From an uncultured Prochlorococcus sp. (lineage in GTDB: Bacteria; Cyanobacteriota; Cyanobacteriia; PCC-6307; Cyanobiaceae), in contig CACJNU010000008.1 of the NCBI GenBank assembly GCA_902594875.1, positions 1-64,000 on the forward strand: a DNA stretch of 64,000 nucleotides. The letters run 5' to 3'. The notes beneath the pieces are model-generated. The model had not been told where the DNA came from. It saw only the letters and a program-made list of their open reading frames with translations, and did not search any database. Below are positions 1 to 9,823 of the stretch, one piece after another. Made by a program: the position numbers and the translations under genes. The first letter of the stretch is position 1, and every line of letters begins with the position of its first letter.

Positions 1-1
1 C

Positions 2-619
2 TTAATTGGGGAAAGACTTGAATCAGTAGTATCAAAAAAGGATAGGTATCTTGTTAAAAGACTTAAGAAAGAGTCAAAAAGATTAAGAAAAATGGCCGAA
101 GAAACTTTAGAGCTTTCCAAGCTAGAAAGTAGCGAATCTTTTAATAAAAACAAAAAAATATCTATTTCAGATTTGATTTTGGAATCTTGGCAAACACTAA
201 AACCGCTTGCAGAAAAAAAAGATATAAAAATAAATTTATTTTCTCCATCAAAATATTATATATCTGGGGATATTGAAAATTTAAAAAGAGCATTTATAAA
301 CATTTTAGATAACGCTATTCGTTATTCCCCAACAAAAGAGGGCATACAAATTGATATTTTTAAGAGAGATAGCTCTGTTGTTATAAGAGTTAGAGATAAA
401 GGTATTGGATTAGAAGAAAATGAATCAAATGACATTTTTTCTCGTTTTTATCGTGGAGATCCATCAAGGACTAAATATAAGAAAAGTGGAAGTGGTTTAG
501 GTCTTTCAATTACAAAAAAAATAATTAATAACAATAAAGGTTTTATAAAGGCATTTAATCATAAAGATGGTGGAGCGATTATTGAAACTATCTTTCCGTG
601 TATTAATACAGATTTATAG
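2..619 (+). CDS. phoR: Sensor histidine kinase, C-terminal part (truncated by window start), probable PhoR of the phosphate two-component system
   Basis: Frame is open from base 2; HATPase motifs (NILDNAIRYSP, DKGIGL, GSGLGLSI); next to pst/phosphatase genes. Confidence 0.85.
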   Translation, partial: LIGERLESVVSKKDRYLVKRLKKESKRLRKMAEETLELSKLESSESFNKNKKISISDLILESWQTLKPLAEKKDIKINLFSPSKYYISGDIENLKRAFINILDNAIRYSPTKEGIQIDIFKRDSSVVIRVRDKGIGLEENESNDIFSRFYRGDPSRTKYKKSGSGLGLSITKKIINNNKGFIKAFNHKDGGAIIETIFPCINTDL

Positions 620-626
620 GGAAAAT

Positions 627-953
627 TTAAAAAATATAAGGACATGATTTTTCTGCAATAAATTTTTTTAAATTCAAAACCCCTTCTCTTGTAAAAAGAA
701 TGCTTCCTTCTTTGGGGTCATCTGCCCAATAAGAATCTCTTTTGCCAATAGCTAACCAAAGCCTATCAGGTAATGTTGGCATGTACATACTCTCGAAAGC
801 AGATGTTCCAATGTCATTTTCTTCTTTCATATCTTTGCATGCTTCTATCATTAGTTTGGGTCGATTTAAATAATGCCTGACACCCTGCCAATAGTATTTT
901 GTTTCAGCTTTAACTGGGGCGATGAACAAAATAATAAATATTAGGTATTTCAT
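627..953 (-). CDS. Hypothetical secreted/membrane-anchored protein, 108 aa
   Basis: ORF with hydrophobic N-terminal signal-like segment (MKYLIFIILFIAPVKA). Confidence 0.7.
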   Translation of the reverse strand: MKYLIFIILFIAPVKAETKYYWQGVRHYLNRPKLMIEACKDMKEENDIGTSAFESMYMPTLPDRLWLAIGKRDSYWADDPKEGSILFTREGVLNLKKFIAEKSCPYIF

Positions 954-991
954 GATTTAACTTTTTTTAATTATAAGAACTGCAAAAAAAA

Positions 992-1013
992 GCCACCTTA
1001 TATAAAAGGTGGC
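992..1013 (-). terminator. Rho-independent terminator downstream of the phytase-like gene
   Basis: GCCACCTT-tataaa-AAGGTGGC hairpin with an A-run on its left (T-run on the minus transcript). Confidence 0.8.
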
Positions 1014-1031
1014 TTTCATTAGTAGTTTTAA

Positions 1032-3314
1032 CTAGATTTTACCAATATTTAGGAAAAGAGTTTCACCAGTTGATTTCTTTCCAGTCCCGTCGTTGTCAGT
1101 TGAAATCCATGCTTGCCCGTCGCTTGTTATTGCTAAGCCTTCAACCTTTTCAAGGATAAAACCACCCGTAGATTTCATTACTGGTTTTAGATCAGTAACT
1201 AACTCTTTTTCAACTAAAGGATAAAGTCTGGGAGGAATATTAGTCTGAAGACCTTCGAAAATAACATCATCTAAATCTATTTTATATATAGCTTTCAATT
1301 TTGCTTTCTTTCCGTAGAAACTATCTCTTTCGATTACATAAAGTGCCCCGTCATGGTAAGTCAATTCTGAAATGCCAACGCCACCTTTTTTGATCCTATC
1401 TAATTGATAATTTACGGCCCCCCACTGTTTGGTTTTTAAATTATAGGAAAGTATCTTAGTAGTATTGAAAGCATCATCACCCCAAGGCTTCTGTTGAGCA
1501 ATATAAAGAATATCCCCATTCCTTGTTATGCCTTCAAAACCAGGATTTTTAGCATAATTAAGATATGAAGGTGGTGGAGTTATCTTCTCTAAAATTTCGC
1601 CATCTGAGCTTACATGGTAGATTGCAGGAGGATGTTCATCTAGCTTTTTCTTGATTCCTTCAGTAGAAATGTAGAATCCACCATTACCATCAGTAGTAAT
1701 ACCCTCTTGATCCATAAATAATGCAGTCTTACCATCTAGCTTTATATCTATAGCTCTTTCTAATAGTGCTGGGGAAGATGAAGGATCAATAACGTAAATT
1801 CTTGGCTGAGTTTTAAAAGTCCCATCATTTACAGCATAAATTTTACCGTCATCACCAGCCACCATTCCACTTATCGCACCCCAAGATACAAATTCAAGGC
1901 CATTTTCATTTGTTAAATGTGGGTATGAAGCAGGAGCATCTTGTAGTTGATAAATAGTCACATGAGAAGATAAACCAGGTTCTTTTTTGTTGTAGTCTTT
2001 TTCATTTGCTGAGGCAATTAATCCCCTCTCTGGAATTGCGACAAATCCCTCTGGTCCAATGCCTGATGGAAGTAATTGAGTAAGCAAAGGTTGATTTAGT
2101 TCTGTGATATCGTAAACAGCTACTATCCCAGCTCGTTCAGCACCAACAAATAAATAGGGCGTTCCATTAATTTTTGAATATGTAACTGACTCAGGTTCTA
2201 CTCCCTTTTTACCTGCTCTCCCATCTTGGAAATGACCTATTTGTGCAATTGCTCTTTCTAGTCTATTTGCATCTTCATAAACTACTGTTCCATCTTTTTT
2301 AAAAATAGTCCAGGATCTTGAACCACCTCTTTTTGCCTGATTTGGATCAATATGCTTGTAATCGCCTTCATTTGCTGTTGCAAAATGGTCATTATCAATC
2401 CAAGTAAGACCATCGGGTTCTCTTCTTACATTCTTTAGTTTGCTTTTAAATTTATGTGCTCCATCTTTCTTTGTATCCATTCCTGCCATTTGTTTTACAA
2501 CTCCTGCCGAGAAATGTGATATTACATTTCCATCTTTATCAATTACTGCAAGATGGTTGTTTTCTTGAAGAGAGACAACTGTTTCACCAAGATCATTAAT
2601 AGCAACGAATTCTGGTTCGGGGTCAAAAGGAGCTATTTCGGATAAGCCTGTTAAATCTACTTTTTTAATTGAGTTACATTGTATTTTTCCTCTTTTGTTT
2701 AACTTCACAAGAGAAACATAACCTGCAGGATTAATTTGAATGCCATTGTCATCAATTTGAGGGATTAATCCATCTTTATATTCTTCATCCCTCTCATTTT
2801 CTATAGCGACAGCTAGAAATGTTCCGTCTGGTGAAACAAAAACGCTATCAGGCTGCCCACCTAAATCACATTCTTTTACTGCTTTTCTTGTTTCTAAATT
2901 GTATTGAACTATTGCTCCTGAAGGATTTGTATAACTTTCAGATGTATTTGAACCTATATAAGCATTGTTTCCAAGTGCTGCAATTCCAGTTGGTTCTGCT
3001 TCAAGTTCAACAATTCCCAATGCTTTTGGCCTTGCAGGATCTGAGATGTCAACTAGACCTACTACTCCTAAATCACTATCTGTATACATCAAAGTCTTAC
3101 CATCTTCTGATGCAGTAACTACTTCAGAAGAAGTTTTGGTTGTAGATTTTGATCCCTTTGGTAAATTGTCACTTACATTGAAAGATGAAATTCTGTTGAA
3201 ATTTTTTTCATTTGCCCAATATTTTGTATTCCAATTTGCAAATCCGCTACTTGTAGAGGAGGCGACAATTGCAAGTAATGCTGAAAAACTTGCAGCAGCT
3301 AGGGTTTTTTTCAT
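1032..3314 (-). CDS. Secreted beta-propeller protein with C-terminal esterase-like-activity-of-phytase domain; putative alkaline phosphatase/phytase-like enzyme
   Basis: 760 aa, signal peptide; repeated propeller motifs; VEPESVTYS, GPEGFVAIPERGLIASANEKD, DQEGIT; phosphate-island context. Confidence 0.75.
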   Translation of the reverse strand: MKKTLAAASFSALLAIVASSTSSGFANWNTKYWANEKNFNRISSFNVSDNLPKGSKSTTKTSSEVVTASEDGKTLMYTDSDLGVVGLVDISDPARPKALGIVELEAEPTGIAALGNNAYIGSNTSESYTNPSGAIVQYNLETRKAVKECDLGGQPDSVFVSPDGTFLAVAIENERDEEYKDGLIPQIDDNGIQINPAGYVSLVKLNKRGKIQCNSIKKVDLTGLSEIAPFDPEPEFVAINDLGETVVSLQENNHLAVIDKDGNVISHFSAGVVKQMAGMDTKKDGAHKFKSKLKNVRREPDGLTWIDNDHFATANEGDYKHIDPNQAKRGGSRSWTIFKKDGTVVYEDANRLERAIAQIGHFQDGRAGKKGVEPESVTYSKINGTPYLFVGAERAGIVAVYDITELNQPLLTQLLPSGIGPEGFVAIPERGLIASANEKDYNKKEPGLSSHVTIYQLQDAPASYPHLTNENGLEFVSWGAISGMVAGDDGKIYAVNDGTFKTQPRIYVIDPSSSPALLERAIDIKLDGKTALFMDQEGITTDGNGGFYISTEGIKKKLDEHPPAIYHVSSDGEILEKITPPPSYLNYAKNPGFEGITRNGDILYIAQQKPWGDDAFNTTKILSYNLKTKQWGAVNYQLDRIKKGGVGISELTYHDGALYVIERDSFYGKKAKLKAIYKIDLDDVIFEGLQTNIPPRLYPLVEKELVTDLKPVMKSTGGFILEKVEGLAITSDGQAWISTDNDGTGKKSTGETLFLNIGKI

Positions 3315-3356
3315 TTAGTGCGTAAGAAAACACATTTTTATATTCCCTTTAAAAAG

Positions 3357-3394
3357 TTAAGAAAAAAAAATAAAAATATTAAGGTTAGGTTAAT
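3357..3394 (-). promoter_or_regulatory. Pho-box-like TTAA array upstream of the phytase-like gene
   Basis: TTAA at 3357, 3379 and 3390, i.e. spaced by multiples of 11 bp. Confidence 0.45.
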
Positions 3395-3430
3395 TTAAAT
3401 AAGATGTAGGAATAATAAAGTAAAAAAAAA

Positions 3431-3451
3431 AGACCTGCTTATTGCAGGTCT
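3431..3451 (-). terminator. Rho-independent terminator of the porin gene
   Basis: AGACCTGC-ttatt-GCAGGTCT hairpin preceded by A10 on + (U-run on minus transcript). Confidence 0.85.
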
Positions 3452-3486
3452 TTAGAATTTAAAGATTTTAAGTTAAATGAATAAAT

Positions 3487-4785
3487 TTAGTAACTAAAAC
3501 TAACAGTTGTAGCTACACCTGTTATGTCATCTGTTCCTGCCTTCTTTTCTTGAATGAATGCACCGACAGTCATGCCAATGTTATCAGCTAAGTCAAAACC
3601 ATAACTTGCTTCGTAAATTAGCAATTCAGTTTCGGCATCTGTAAATGTGCCATCAGTTCCAATACCGATGTTAACTTCTCCAATACCTACTTCAGGCAAG
3701 GTTACACCAGCCATCCATGAGGTTTCTTCAGAACCATTATCTGGGTTTTTAATTCCCATTCCAGCACTTACAGCAAATTTGTCAAAATCATAAGTACCAT
3801 TTACCCCCCAATATGCGTTATCAACATCGCTTGCATAAGCAACTGATAATCCATAAGTGTCTGCTTCATAAGCTGCGTTTAAAGCCCAGATACCAGGGTT
3901 ATCTTTTGTAAGAAGCTCGGTTGCATTTTTCTTACCTGAAACTCCTGCAGAAAATGTGAATCCATTGTCAAAATCATATTCTCCTGAAGCAGAAATGTCT
4001 CCACCAACATTGTGAGCTTTACCGTCTCCGCAGTCGCTTAACCTATCAGTGAATGCTCCGTATGAACATGCTTGATTGAATGATTTACTAATCTTAAGAG
4101 AATCTCCAACTTTCATTGTAAGGTTGTCACCAATTGGGAATTTGTAGTTAACATCCTTAATTTTTATTGCATTATCAGTACCAGCTCCGAAATCTAGAAC
4201 ATTTCCAGCTGTTCCATTACCATTACCAGCCTCAGCAGCAACAGTTAATGTGTCCTCACCAGTAAAACTTGTTTTTGTTTTCATTTCCCAAGCGTAGTGA
4301 AATCCAACAGCTTCTGATTTACCACCACCATCAGATGCTTCAAGAATTGCATCTACACCAAATGATGCTGATGTTGTTTCACTGAAAGCTCCAGCTTCAA
4401 GTCCGTTAACACGAGCTTCAAGGCCATCAACTCTTCCTTTAATAATTGCCAATTCAGATCCAAGCTCATCACTTAGCCTACCTATTGCAGCTCCGTTCAT
4501 TAAGCCTTCACCACCTGCAATTAAGTTATTTAATTCAGCAGCAGCTTCTAAACGAGTAACAGAGTTACCATTAAATTTTGGACTATTTGTAAGATCCTTT
4601 AATGAATCGTAAGCCCAATCTCCTGGAAATAAAGTATCTGATTTAAAATCACCTAAAGATACTAGATTACTAGAATTTGAAAATTTACCAAGATCAGAAG
4701 TATTGATCTCAGATGCATTTACTGCGAATCCTGATGCCAAAGAAATTATGGCAGGAGCAGCAATTAATTTTTGAAAAAGTTTCAT
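3487..4785 (-). CDS. Outer membrane porin with N-terminal SLH-like region, possibly phosphate-starvation porin
   Basis: Coiled-coil/SLH N-terminus (DWAYDSLKDLTN...RLEAAAELN), beta-barrel C-terminus ending in VSFSY; likely start MKLFQKLIAAP at 4785 rather than the track start 4821. Confidence 0.8.
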   Translation of the reverse strand: MKLFQKLIAAPAIISLASGFAVNASEINTSDLGKFSNSSNLVSLGDFKSDTLFPGDWAYDSLKDLTNSPKFNGNSVTRLEAAAELNNLIAGGEGLMNGAAIGRLSDELGSELAIIKGRVDGLEARVNGLEAGAFSETTSASFGVDAILEASDGGGKSEAVGFHYAWEMKTKTSFTGEDTLTVAAEAGNGNGTAGNVLDFGAGTDNAIKIKDVNYKFPIGDNLTMKVGDSLKISKSFNQACSYGAFTDRLSDCGDGKAHNVGGDISASGEYDFDNGFTFSAGVSGKKNATELLTKDNPGIWALNAAYEADTYGLSVAYASDVDNAYWGVNGTYDFDKFAVSAGMGIKNPDNGSEETSWMAGVTLPEVGIGEVNIGIGTDGTFTDAETELLIYEASYGFDLADNIGMTVGAFIQEKKAGTDDITGVATTVSFSY

Positions 4786-4876
4786 AAACCTCAACACGTA
4801 AAAATGGATATTAATCCACATATATAGAAACGAATTAAGGTTAAGAAAAGAGTAAGAAACTAGGTCAGAAGAAAAT

Positions 4877-4909
4877 CTTAAAGAGAGCTTAAACTTTTCT
4901 TAAAACAAG
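4877..4909. promoter_or_regulatory. Three tandem 11-bp CTTAAA repeats (Pho-box-like) between porin and pstS
   Basis: CTTAAAGAGAG CTTAAACTTTT CTTAAAACAAG. Confidence 0.6.
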
Positions 4910-5022
4910 CAAAATATTTTCCTTGGTTTTTAAATATTTTTTAAATCATAATTTAAAAATCAGAATTTATTTTTTTTAAATATTTTCAAAACCAAACTTT
5001 AAAAAGTTGTTTTGATATTTAC

Positions 5023-5052
5023 TTTAAGAAATAGTTAAGAACTAATTAACCA
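5023..5052 (+). promoter_or_regulatory. Pho-box-like array upstream of pstS
   Basis: TTAAGAAATAG TTAAGAACTAA TTAACCACAGG: TTAA at 5024, 5035, 5046, exactly 11 bp apart. Confidence 0.7.
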
Positions 5053-5125
5053 CAGGATAAATTTTTAATTAATGAGTATTTGTGTATAGTTTCGGTGCTA
5101 TATATATGGAGTCTTTCATTCAATC

Positions 5126-6121
5126 ATGACATCCATGAACATAGCTAAGAAAGCTTTGGTTCTCACTTCTGCAGTAGCCATTGCTGCTGGTACAAGTGTT
5201 CCTGGCACAAGTGTTTCTGCTAAAACAAGATTAAGTGGTGCCGGAGCATCATTTCCTGCCAAAATTTACACTCGTTGGTTCAAAGATTTAGCCTCTTCAG
5301 GTGGTCCAAGAGTTAATTATCAAGCTGTTGGTTCAGGTTCCGGAAGAAAAGCATTTATTGACCAGACTGTAAACTTTGGTGCTTCTGACGATCCTATGAA
5401 GGCTAAAGATATAGCAAAAGTAACAAGAGGTTTAGTTCAGATACCTATGGTTGGAGGAACTATTGCCTTTGGTTATAACTATGATTGCGATTTGAAACTT
5501 ACTCAAGAACAAGCAGTACAAGTTGCTATGGGTATGATTAAGAACTGGAAGGAAATTGGTTGTAAGCCTGGTAAGTTAACTTGGGCACATCGTTCTGATG
5601 GTTCAGGAACTACTAAGGCTTTCACAAACTCTATGGAAGCATTTTCACCAACATGGACTTTAGGAACTGGTAAATCAGTTAAGTGGCCTTCGGGTGTTGG
5701 TGCTAAAGGTAATTCAGGTGTTGCAGGCGTTATTCAAAATACTCCTGGTGCAATTGGTTATGTTAACCAGTCCTACATTAAGGGAAATGTTAAAGCTGCT
5801 GCACTTCAGAATCTTTCAGGTGAGTTTCTAAAACCATCTGTAGAAGCAGGAGCTAAGGCTCTTAATGGTATTACTCTAGATGAAAATCTTGCTGGTAAAA
5901 ATCCTAATCCAACTGCAAAAGGAGCATACCCTATAGCTTCATTAACATGGATACTTGCTTATGAAGAGGGTAATGGTAGAAACACTAAAGCTATCAAACA
6001 AGCCTTTAATACATTATTAAGTGATGAGTATCAAGATAAAGCTCCATCACTTGGATTTGTCCCCTTAAAAGGAGATATTCTTGAGAAGTCAAGAGCTGCT
6101 GTAAAAAGAATCGGTAAATAA
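5126..6121 (+). CDS. pstS: Phosphate ABC transporter substrate-binding protein
   Basis: GAGASFPAKIYTRWF, VGSGSGRKAF, HRSDGSGTTKAFT, GAIGYV motifs; signal peptide. Confidence 0.97.
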   Translation: MTSMNIAKKALVLTSAVAIAAGTSVPGTSVSAKTRLSGAGASFPAKIYTRWFKDLASSGGPRVNYQAVGSGSGRKAFIDQTVNFGASDDPMKAKDIAKVTRGLVQIPMVGGTIAFGYNYDCDLKLTQEQAVQVAMGMIKNWKEIGCKPGKLTWAHRSDGSGTTKAFTNSMEAFSPTWTLGTGKSVKWPSGVGAKGNSGVAGVIQNTPGAIGYVNQSYIKGNVKAAALQNLSGEFLKPSVEAGAKALNGITLDENLAGKNPNPTAKGAYPIASLTWILAYEEGNGRNTKAIKQAFNTLLSDEYQDKAPSLGFVPLKGDILEKSRAAVKRIGK

Positions 6122-6140
6122 ACCGTAAGACAATATTTAA

Positions 6141-6169
6141 AAGGAGGAATTTATTTCCTCCTTTTTTTT
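6141..6169 (+). terminator. Rho-independent terminator after pstS
   Basis: AAGGAGGAA-tttat-TTCCTCCTT then T-run. Confidence 0.85.
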
Positions 6170-7394
6170 ATGCAAACAAATATTTTGACAAGCCTAATAT
6201 TAAAGAAAAAAGAATGAGTATGTATGTTGGAACTATTTTTAAAAAAGATAATAGTGTGGAGATTAAAACTATAAAAATAGAGCTAATTAAAAAGAATTTT
6301 GATGAAAAACTATCTTCAATTAAATTAAATCCAGAGAAAATAACTGCTCCAGGAATTGTATTGATCACTCCTTCGATAAAGTAATTAATTGATTTAATTC
6401 TGTTTTTTATTAAGCCTTTTCCAAAAACAAAAATCAATATAAAACTTGGTAAAAAAATTGCAAAAGTTGATATAAATGAATACTTTAAAGCTTCATTTAT
6501 ACCTCCGGTCGAAAACCCTGCTTTATATCCAATAAAACTTGTAATTAATAAGACAGGCCCAGGTGTTATTTGGCTAATCATTATTCCATCTATAAATTCA
6601 TTATTTGTTAACCATCCTTGCGAGATAACATAATCACTCATAAGAGGAATGATTACTAATCCACCTCCAAAAATAAAAAGTCCCGATTTAAAGAAGAAAA
6701 AAAACAGATTAAGGTAATCTACTAAAAACTTTGAGGTTATAGACTCTCTTAAAAAATTATAAAACTTTGATATATCTAAAAAGACCGAGCTAATCAAAAA
6801 TGAGGTTGTTGAAAATATAGATAAAGGGACCAAGCTATAAAAAATATCTTTGAATATCTTTAAAAATATATTTATCAATCCTGCAATAGTAAGTATTGTA
6901 ATTAGTGGAAATTGAATACTATTATATTTGGCAAATATAAGTAGAAATAATATTGAGCTAGAGAATAATATTCGATCAAACTTTAATCTTTTTTTTAATA
7001 GAACTAATGAGAATGAAAAAATTATTCCTGCAATAATAGGCGGATTAAAATAAATTAAATCTGTTAAGAATTTTGATCCAGAACCAATTTGCCAAAAAAA
7101 ACTAAGAGCTATTACCGAAATGAATCCTGGGATAATGAAACTTATACCGGATACCAATCCACCAAGATAACCATTGATTTTAAGACCTATATATATTGCC
7201 AATTGAGTAGATATTGGTCCTGGAAGTATTTGACATAATCCAATACCTTTTTCAAAAGATTGAGTTGATATCAATTTTTTATTATTTATAAGTTCATCTT
7301 CGAATAAGGAAATATGAGCATAGGGTCCTCCAAAACTTAAAATACCAATTTTTAGGAAAGTTTTTGCGAGTTCAATTAAGGATATTTTTGCCAT
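6168..7394 (-). CDS. chrA: Chromate transporter family (CHR) protein
   Basis: Duplicated CHR domains: [16 protein letters not shown]...[16 protein letters not shown] and [19 protein letters not shown]...[16 protein letters not shown]. Confidence 0.9.
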   Translation of the reverse strand: MAKISLIELAKTFLKIGILSFGGPYAHISLFEDELINNKKLISTQSFEKGIGLCQILPGPISTQLAIYIGLKINGYLGGLVSGISFIIPGFISVIALSFFWQIGSGSKFLTDLIYFNPPIIAGIIFSFSLVLLKKRLKFDRILFSSSILFLLIFAKYNSIQFPLITILTIAGLINIFLKIFKDIFYSLVPLSIFSTTSFLISSVFLDISKFYNFLRESITSKFLVDYLNLFFFFFKSGLFIFGGGLVIIPLMSDYVISQGWLTNNEFIDGIMISQITPGPVLLITSFIGYKAGFSTGGINEALKYSFISTFAIFLPSFILIFVFGKGLIKNRIKSINYFIEGVINTIPGAVIFSGFNLIEDSFSSKFFLISSIFIVLISTLLSFLKIVPTYILILFSLILGLSKYLFA

Positions 7395-7424
7395 TAAAAT
7401 ATTCTAATTCCGAAAAATTAGTCT

Positions 7425-8684
7425 TTATGGAGCTGATAGGCTTTGTTTGAACGAGGGTAATTTAAGACTGGAAATCCAAGATAAGAATATTAAAAGTGAT
7501 GAAAAATAAAGACAATATTGGAGTCCAATACTTGGATTTCTTCCAATCATAAATAATAAGCCAGAGAGTAATGTTCCAATTAGTCTTCCAGAAGCATTTG
7601 CCATGTAATAGAAGCCAACATTTAAACTGACTTTTTCATTATCAGAGTAGGCCAAAATCATATAAGAATGTGTAGATGAATTCATTGCAAAAACAAATCC
7701 AAAAATAGTAAGTCCTAAAATTATTGCTATTGATGGAGAACTTTCTCTCCATAATGCGATTCCTATCAAAGATGGTATGACCATTAATACGGCACTCCAA
7801 AATTGGATAGCTTTACGATCTGGACTTTCTTTCTGGCCCCACATCTTTCTAATTGCTGGAGCCGAAGCCTGAACAATTCCATAACCTATTACCCAGGCCC
7901 CAAGAAATAATCCTATTTCCATGTAGTCCCAGCCAAATGCCATATCAAGGAATACTGGAAGAGCTACAACAAACCAAACATCTCTTGCTCCAAAAAGAAA
8001 GAATCTTGCTGCTGAAAGAATATTTATTGCATCTGATTTTGAAAAAAGATCATTAAAAGCTGGTTTGGTCTTCATCTTGCCAATTTCTCCAGGTAAAATT
8101 AATGTCAATAAAAAGGCTAAGCAGAGTCCAAAACCCATAATTCCTACAGCATTATTGAATCCAAATAACTTATATAAAAGTCCACCCAAGAAGAACCCAA
8201 CTCCCTTAAGAGCATTTTTAGATCCAGTTAAAATAGCAACCCATTTAAAAAGTTGTTTTTGGCCAGTATCATTGCCATTATTTGTCTCTGGAACAACTGT
8301 CTTAACAGCACTTTTAGCACTCATTTTGTTTAAATCTTTTGCTATCCCACTGACTGCTTGAGCAACCATAACGTATACGACACTAAATATTACTGGCCAA
8401 TCCTCCTTAACTGGAATAAGCATGAAAAGAGCAATGATTTGCAGGATAGTCCCAATCCATAAAGTAAGCCTTAAACCATATCTTGCTCCTATCCAACCAC
8501 CATATAAATTAGTAATTATTCCAAAAAACTCATAAAAAAGGAAAAGTAAAGCAATTTGTAGAGTTGTGTAACCTAGCTCATGAAAGTGACCAACAACTAA
8601 TAATCTTAATGCGCCGTCAGTAAGCGTGAATGCCCAATAGTTTGCTGTTACAACACTATATTGTTGAATATTAGATAACTTCAT
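7425..8684 (-). CDS. arsJ: MFS transporter, organoarsenical efflux ArsJ
   Basis: 12-TM MFS protein directly downstream of GAPDH and divergent arsR, the characteristic ArsJ arrangement. Confidence 0.88.
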   Translation of the reverse strand: MKLSNIQQYSVVTANYWAFTLTDGALRLLVVGHFHELGYTTLQIALLFLFYEFFGIITNLYGGWIGARYGLRLTLWIGTILQIIALFMLIPVKEDWPVIFSVVYVMVAQAVSGIAKDLNKMSAKSAVKTVVPETNNGNDTGQKQLFKWVAILTGSKNALKGVGFFLGGLLYKLFGFNNAVGIMGFGLCLAFLLTLILPGEIGKMKTKPAFNDLFSKSDAINILSAARFFLFGARDVWFVVALPVFLDMAFGWDYMEIGLFLGAWVIGYGIVQASAPAIRKMWGQKESPDRKAIQFWSAVLMVIPSLIGIALWRESSPSIAIILGLTIFGFVFAMNSSTHSYMILAYSDNEKVSLNVGFYYMANASGRLIGTLLSGLLFMIGRNPSIGLQYCLYFSSLLIFLSWISSLKLPSFKQSLSAP

Positions 8685-8695
8685 AAAGACATAAA

Positions 8696-9718
8696 TTAAA
8701 TCTCTTTTTTGATTACATATTCAGTAAGATCTGCAAGTCTGCAGCTGTAACCCCACTCGTTGTCATACCAAGCGTATATCTTTAATAAATTTGAATTAAC
8801 AACCATAGTTGATAAGCTATCAACTATTGAACTTCTAGAGTCATTTACATAATCTGCAGAAACTAAAGGTCTTTCTTCGTAGCCAAGAATGCCTTTTAAA
8901 TAAGTTTCTGAAGCCAACTTAAGTGCCAAATTTACTTGTTCAGTTGACACTTCATTATTTAATTCAAAAACTGCATCGGTTAAAGAACCATTAAGTAGAG
9001 GAACTCTTACTGCATGCCCATTTAATTTTCCTTTTAATTCTGGGAAGATCTCAGCGATAGCTTTAGCAGATCCAGTAGTAGTAGGTATTAAACTTTGCAT
9101 ACATCCTCTTGCTCTCCTCAAATCACTTTTATAAAAATCTACAGGAACTTGAGTGTTGGTAACATCGTGAATAGTTGTAATAGCGCCGTGCTTAATTGAA
9201 AAATTTTCATTGATTACCTTTACTATCGGAGCTAAACAATTTGTAGTGCAAGATGCTGCAGTTACTAATTTATGTTTAGAAGGGTCATAAAGACTTTGAT
9301 TTATACCGTAAACAATATTAAGTGATTCCTCTCCAGCTACAATCCCCTTTACTGGACAAGCTACTATTACTCTTTTCATCCCAAGAGAATCAAAATATGG
9401 ATTAAGTTTGTCTGGCTTTTTATTCTTTCCTGTACATTCCAAAATAATATCTACAGAAGATTTTTCCCAAGGAACATCAAGATAATTTTTAAAAGATGTG
9501 TAGGCTAATTTCTTTCCCCCAATTATTATTTCTTCCTCTTTAACCTTTATATCTTTCCCCCATCTACCATGGACCGAATCGAATTCGAGTAAATGCGCAG
9601 CGGCATTCGAATCTCCTGCTATCTCATTAATGTGAGTTATTTCTATATCAGCTCTATCCCATAATGCTCTGAAAACTAATCTGCCAATTCTTCCAAAACC
9701 ATTAATTCCAATTTTCAT
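8696..9718 (-). CDS. ArsJ-associated glyceraldehyde-3-phosphate dehydrogenase
   Basis: [18 protein letters not shown] catalytic motif, [12 protein letters not shown]; adjacent to arsJ. Confidence 0.93.
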   Translation of the reverse strand: MKIGINGFGRIGRLVFRALWDRADIEITHINEIAGDSNAAAHLLEFDSVHGRWGKDIKVKEEEIIIGGKKLAYTSFKNYLDVPWEKSSVDIILECTGKNKKPDKLNPYFDSLGMKRVIVACPVKGIVAGEESLNIVYGINQSLYDPSKHKLVTAASCTTNCLAPIVKVINENFSIKHGAITTIHDVTNTQVPVDFYKSDLRRARGCMQSLIPTTTGSAKAIAEIFPELKGKLNGHAVRVPLLNGSLTDAVFELNNEVSTEQVNLALKLASETYLKGILGYEERPLVSADYVNDSRSSIVDSLSTMVVNSNLLKIYAWYDNEWGYSCRLADLTEYVIKKEI

Positions 9719-9743
9719 AACTTTGAAATTTTCTATATAAACT

Positions 9744-9781
9744 ATACATCAAAATATTTTGATGTATCAAGATGTTTTGAT
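9744..9781. promoter_or_regulatory. Two tandem ArsR/SmtB-type operators
   Basis: Perfect 24-bp palindrome ATACATCAAAATATTTTGATGTAT (9744-9767) then ATCAAGATGTTTTGAT (9766-9781); both ATCAA-N6-TTGAT. Confidence 0.75.
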
Positions 9782-9823
9782 TAATGAAATCTTTTTTATT
9801 TAAGCTATATTTAAAAGAATTTA

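Noticed and set aside
2819-3318. Overlapping + strand ORFs (99 and 117 aa) opposite the phytase-like gene
   Set aside because: Shadow ORFs antisense to a well-supported CDS; low-complexity Leu/Phe or Ser/Thr composition
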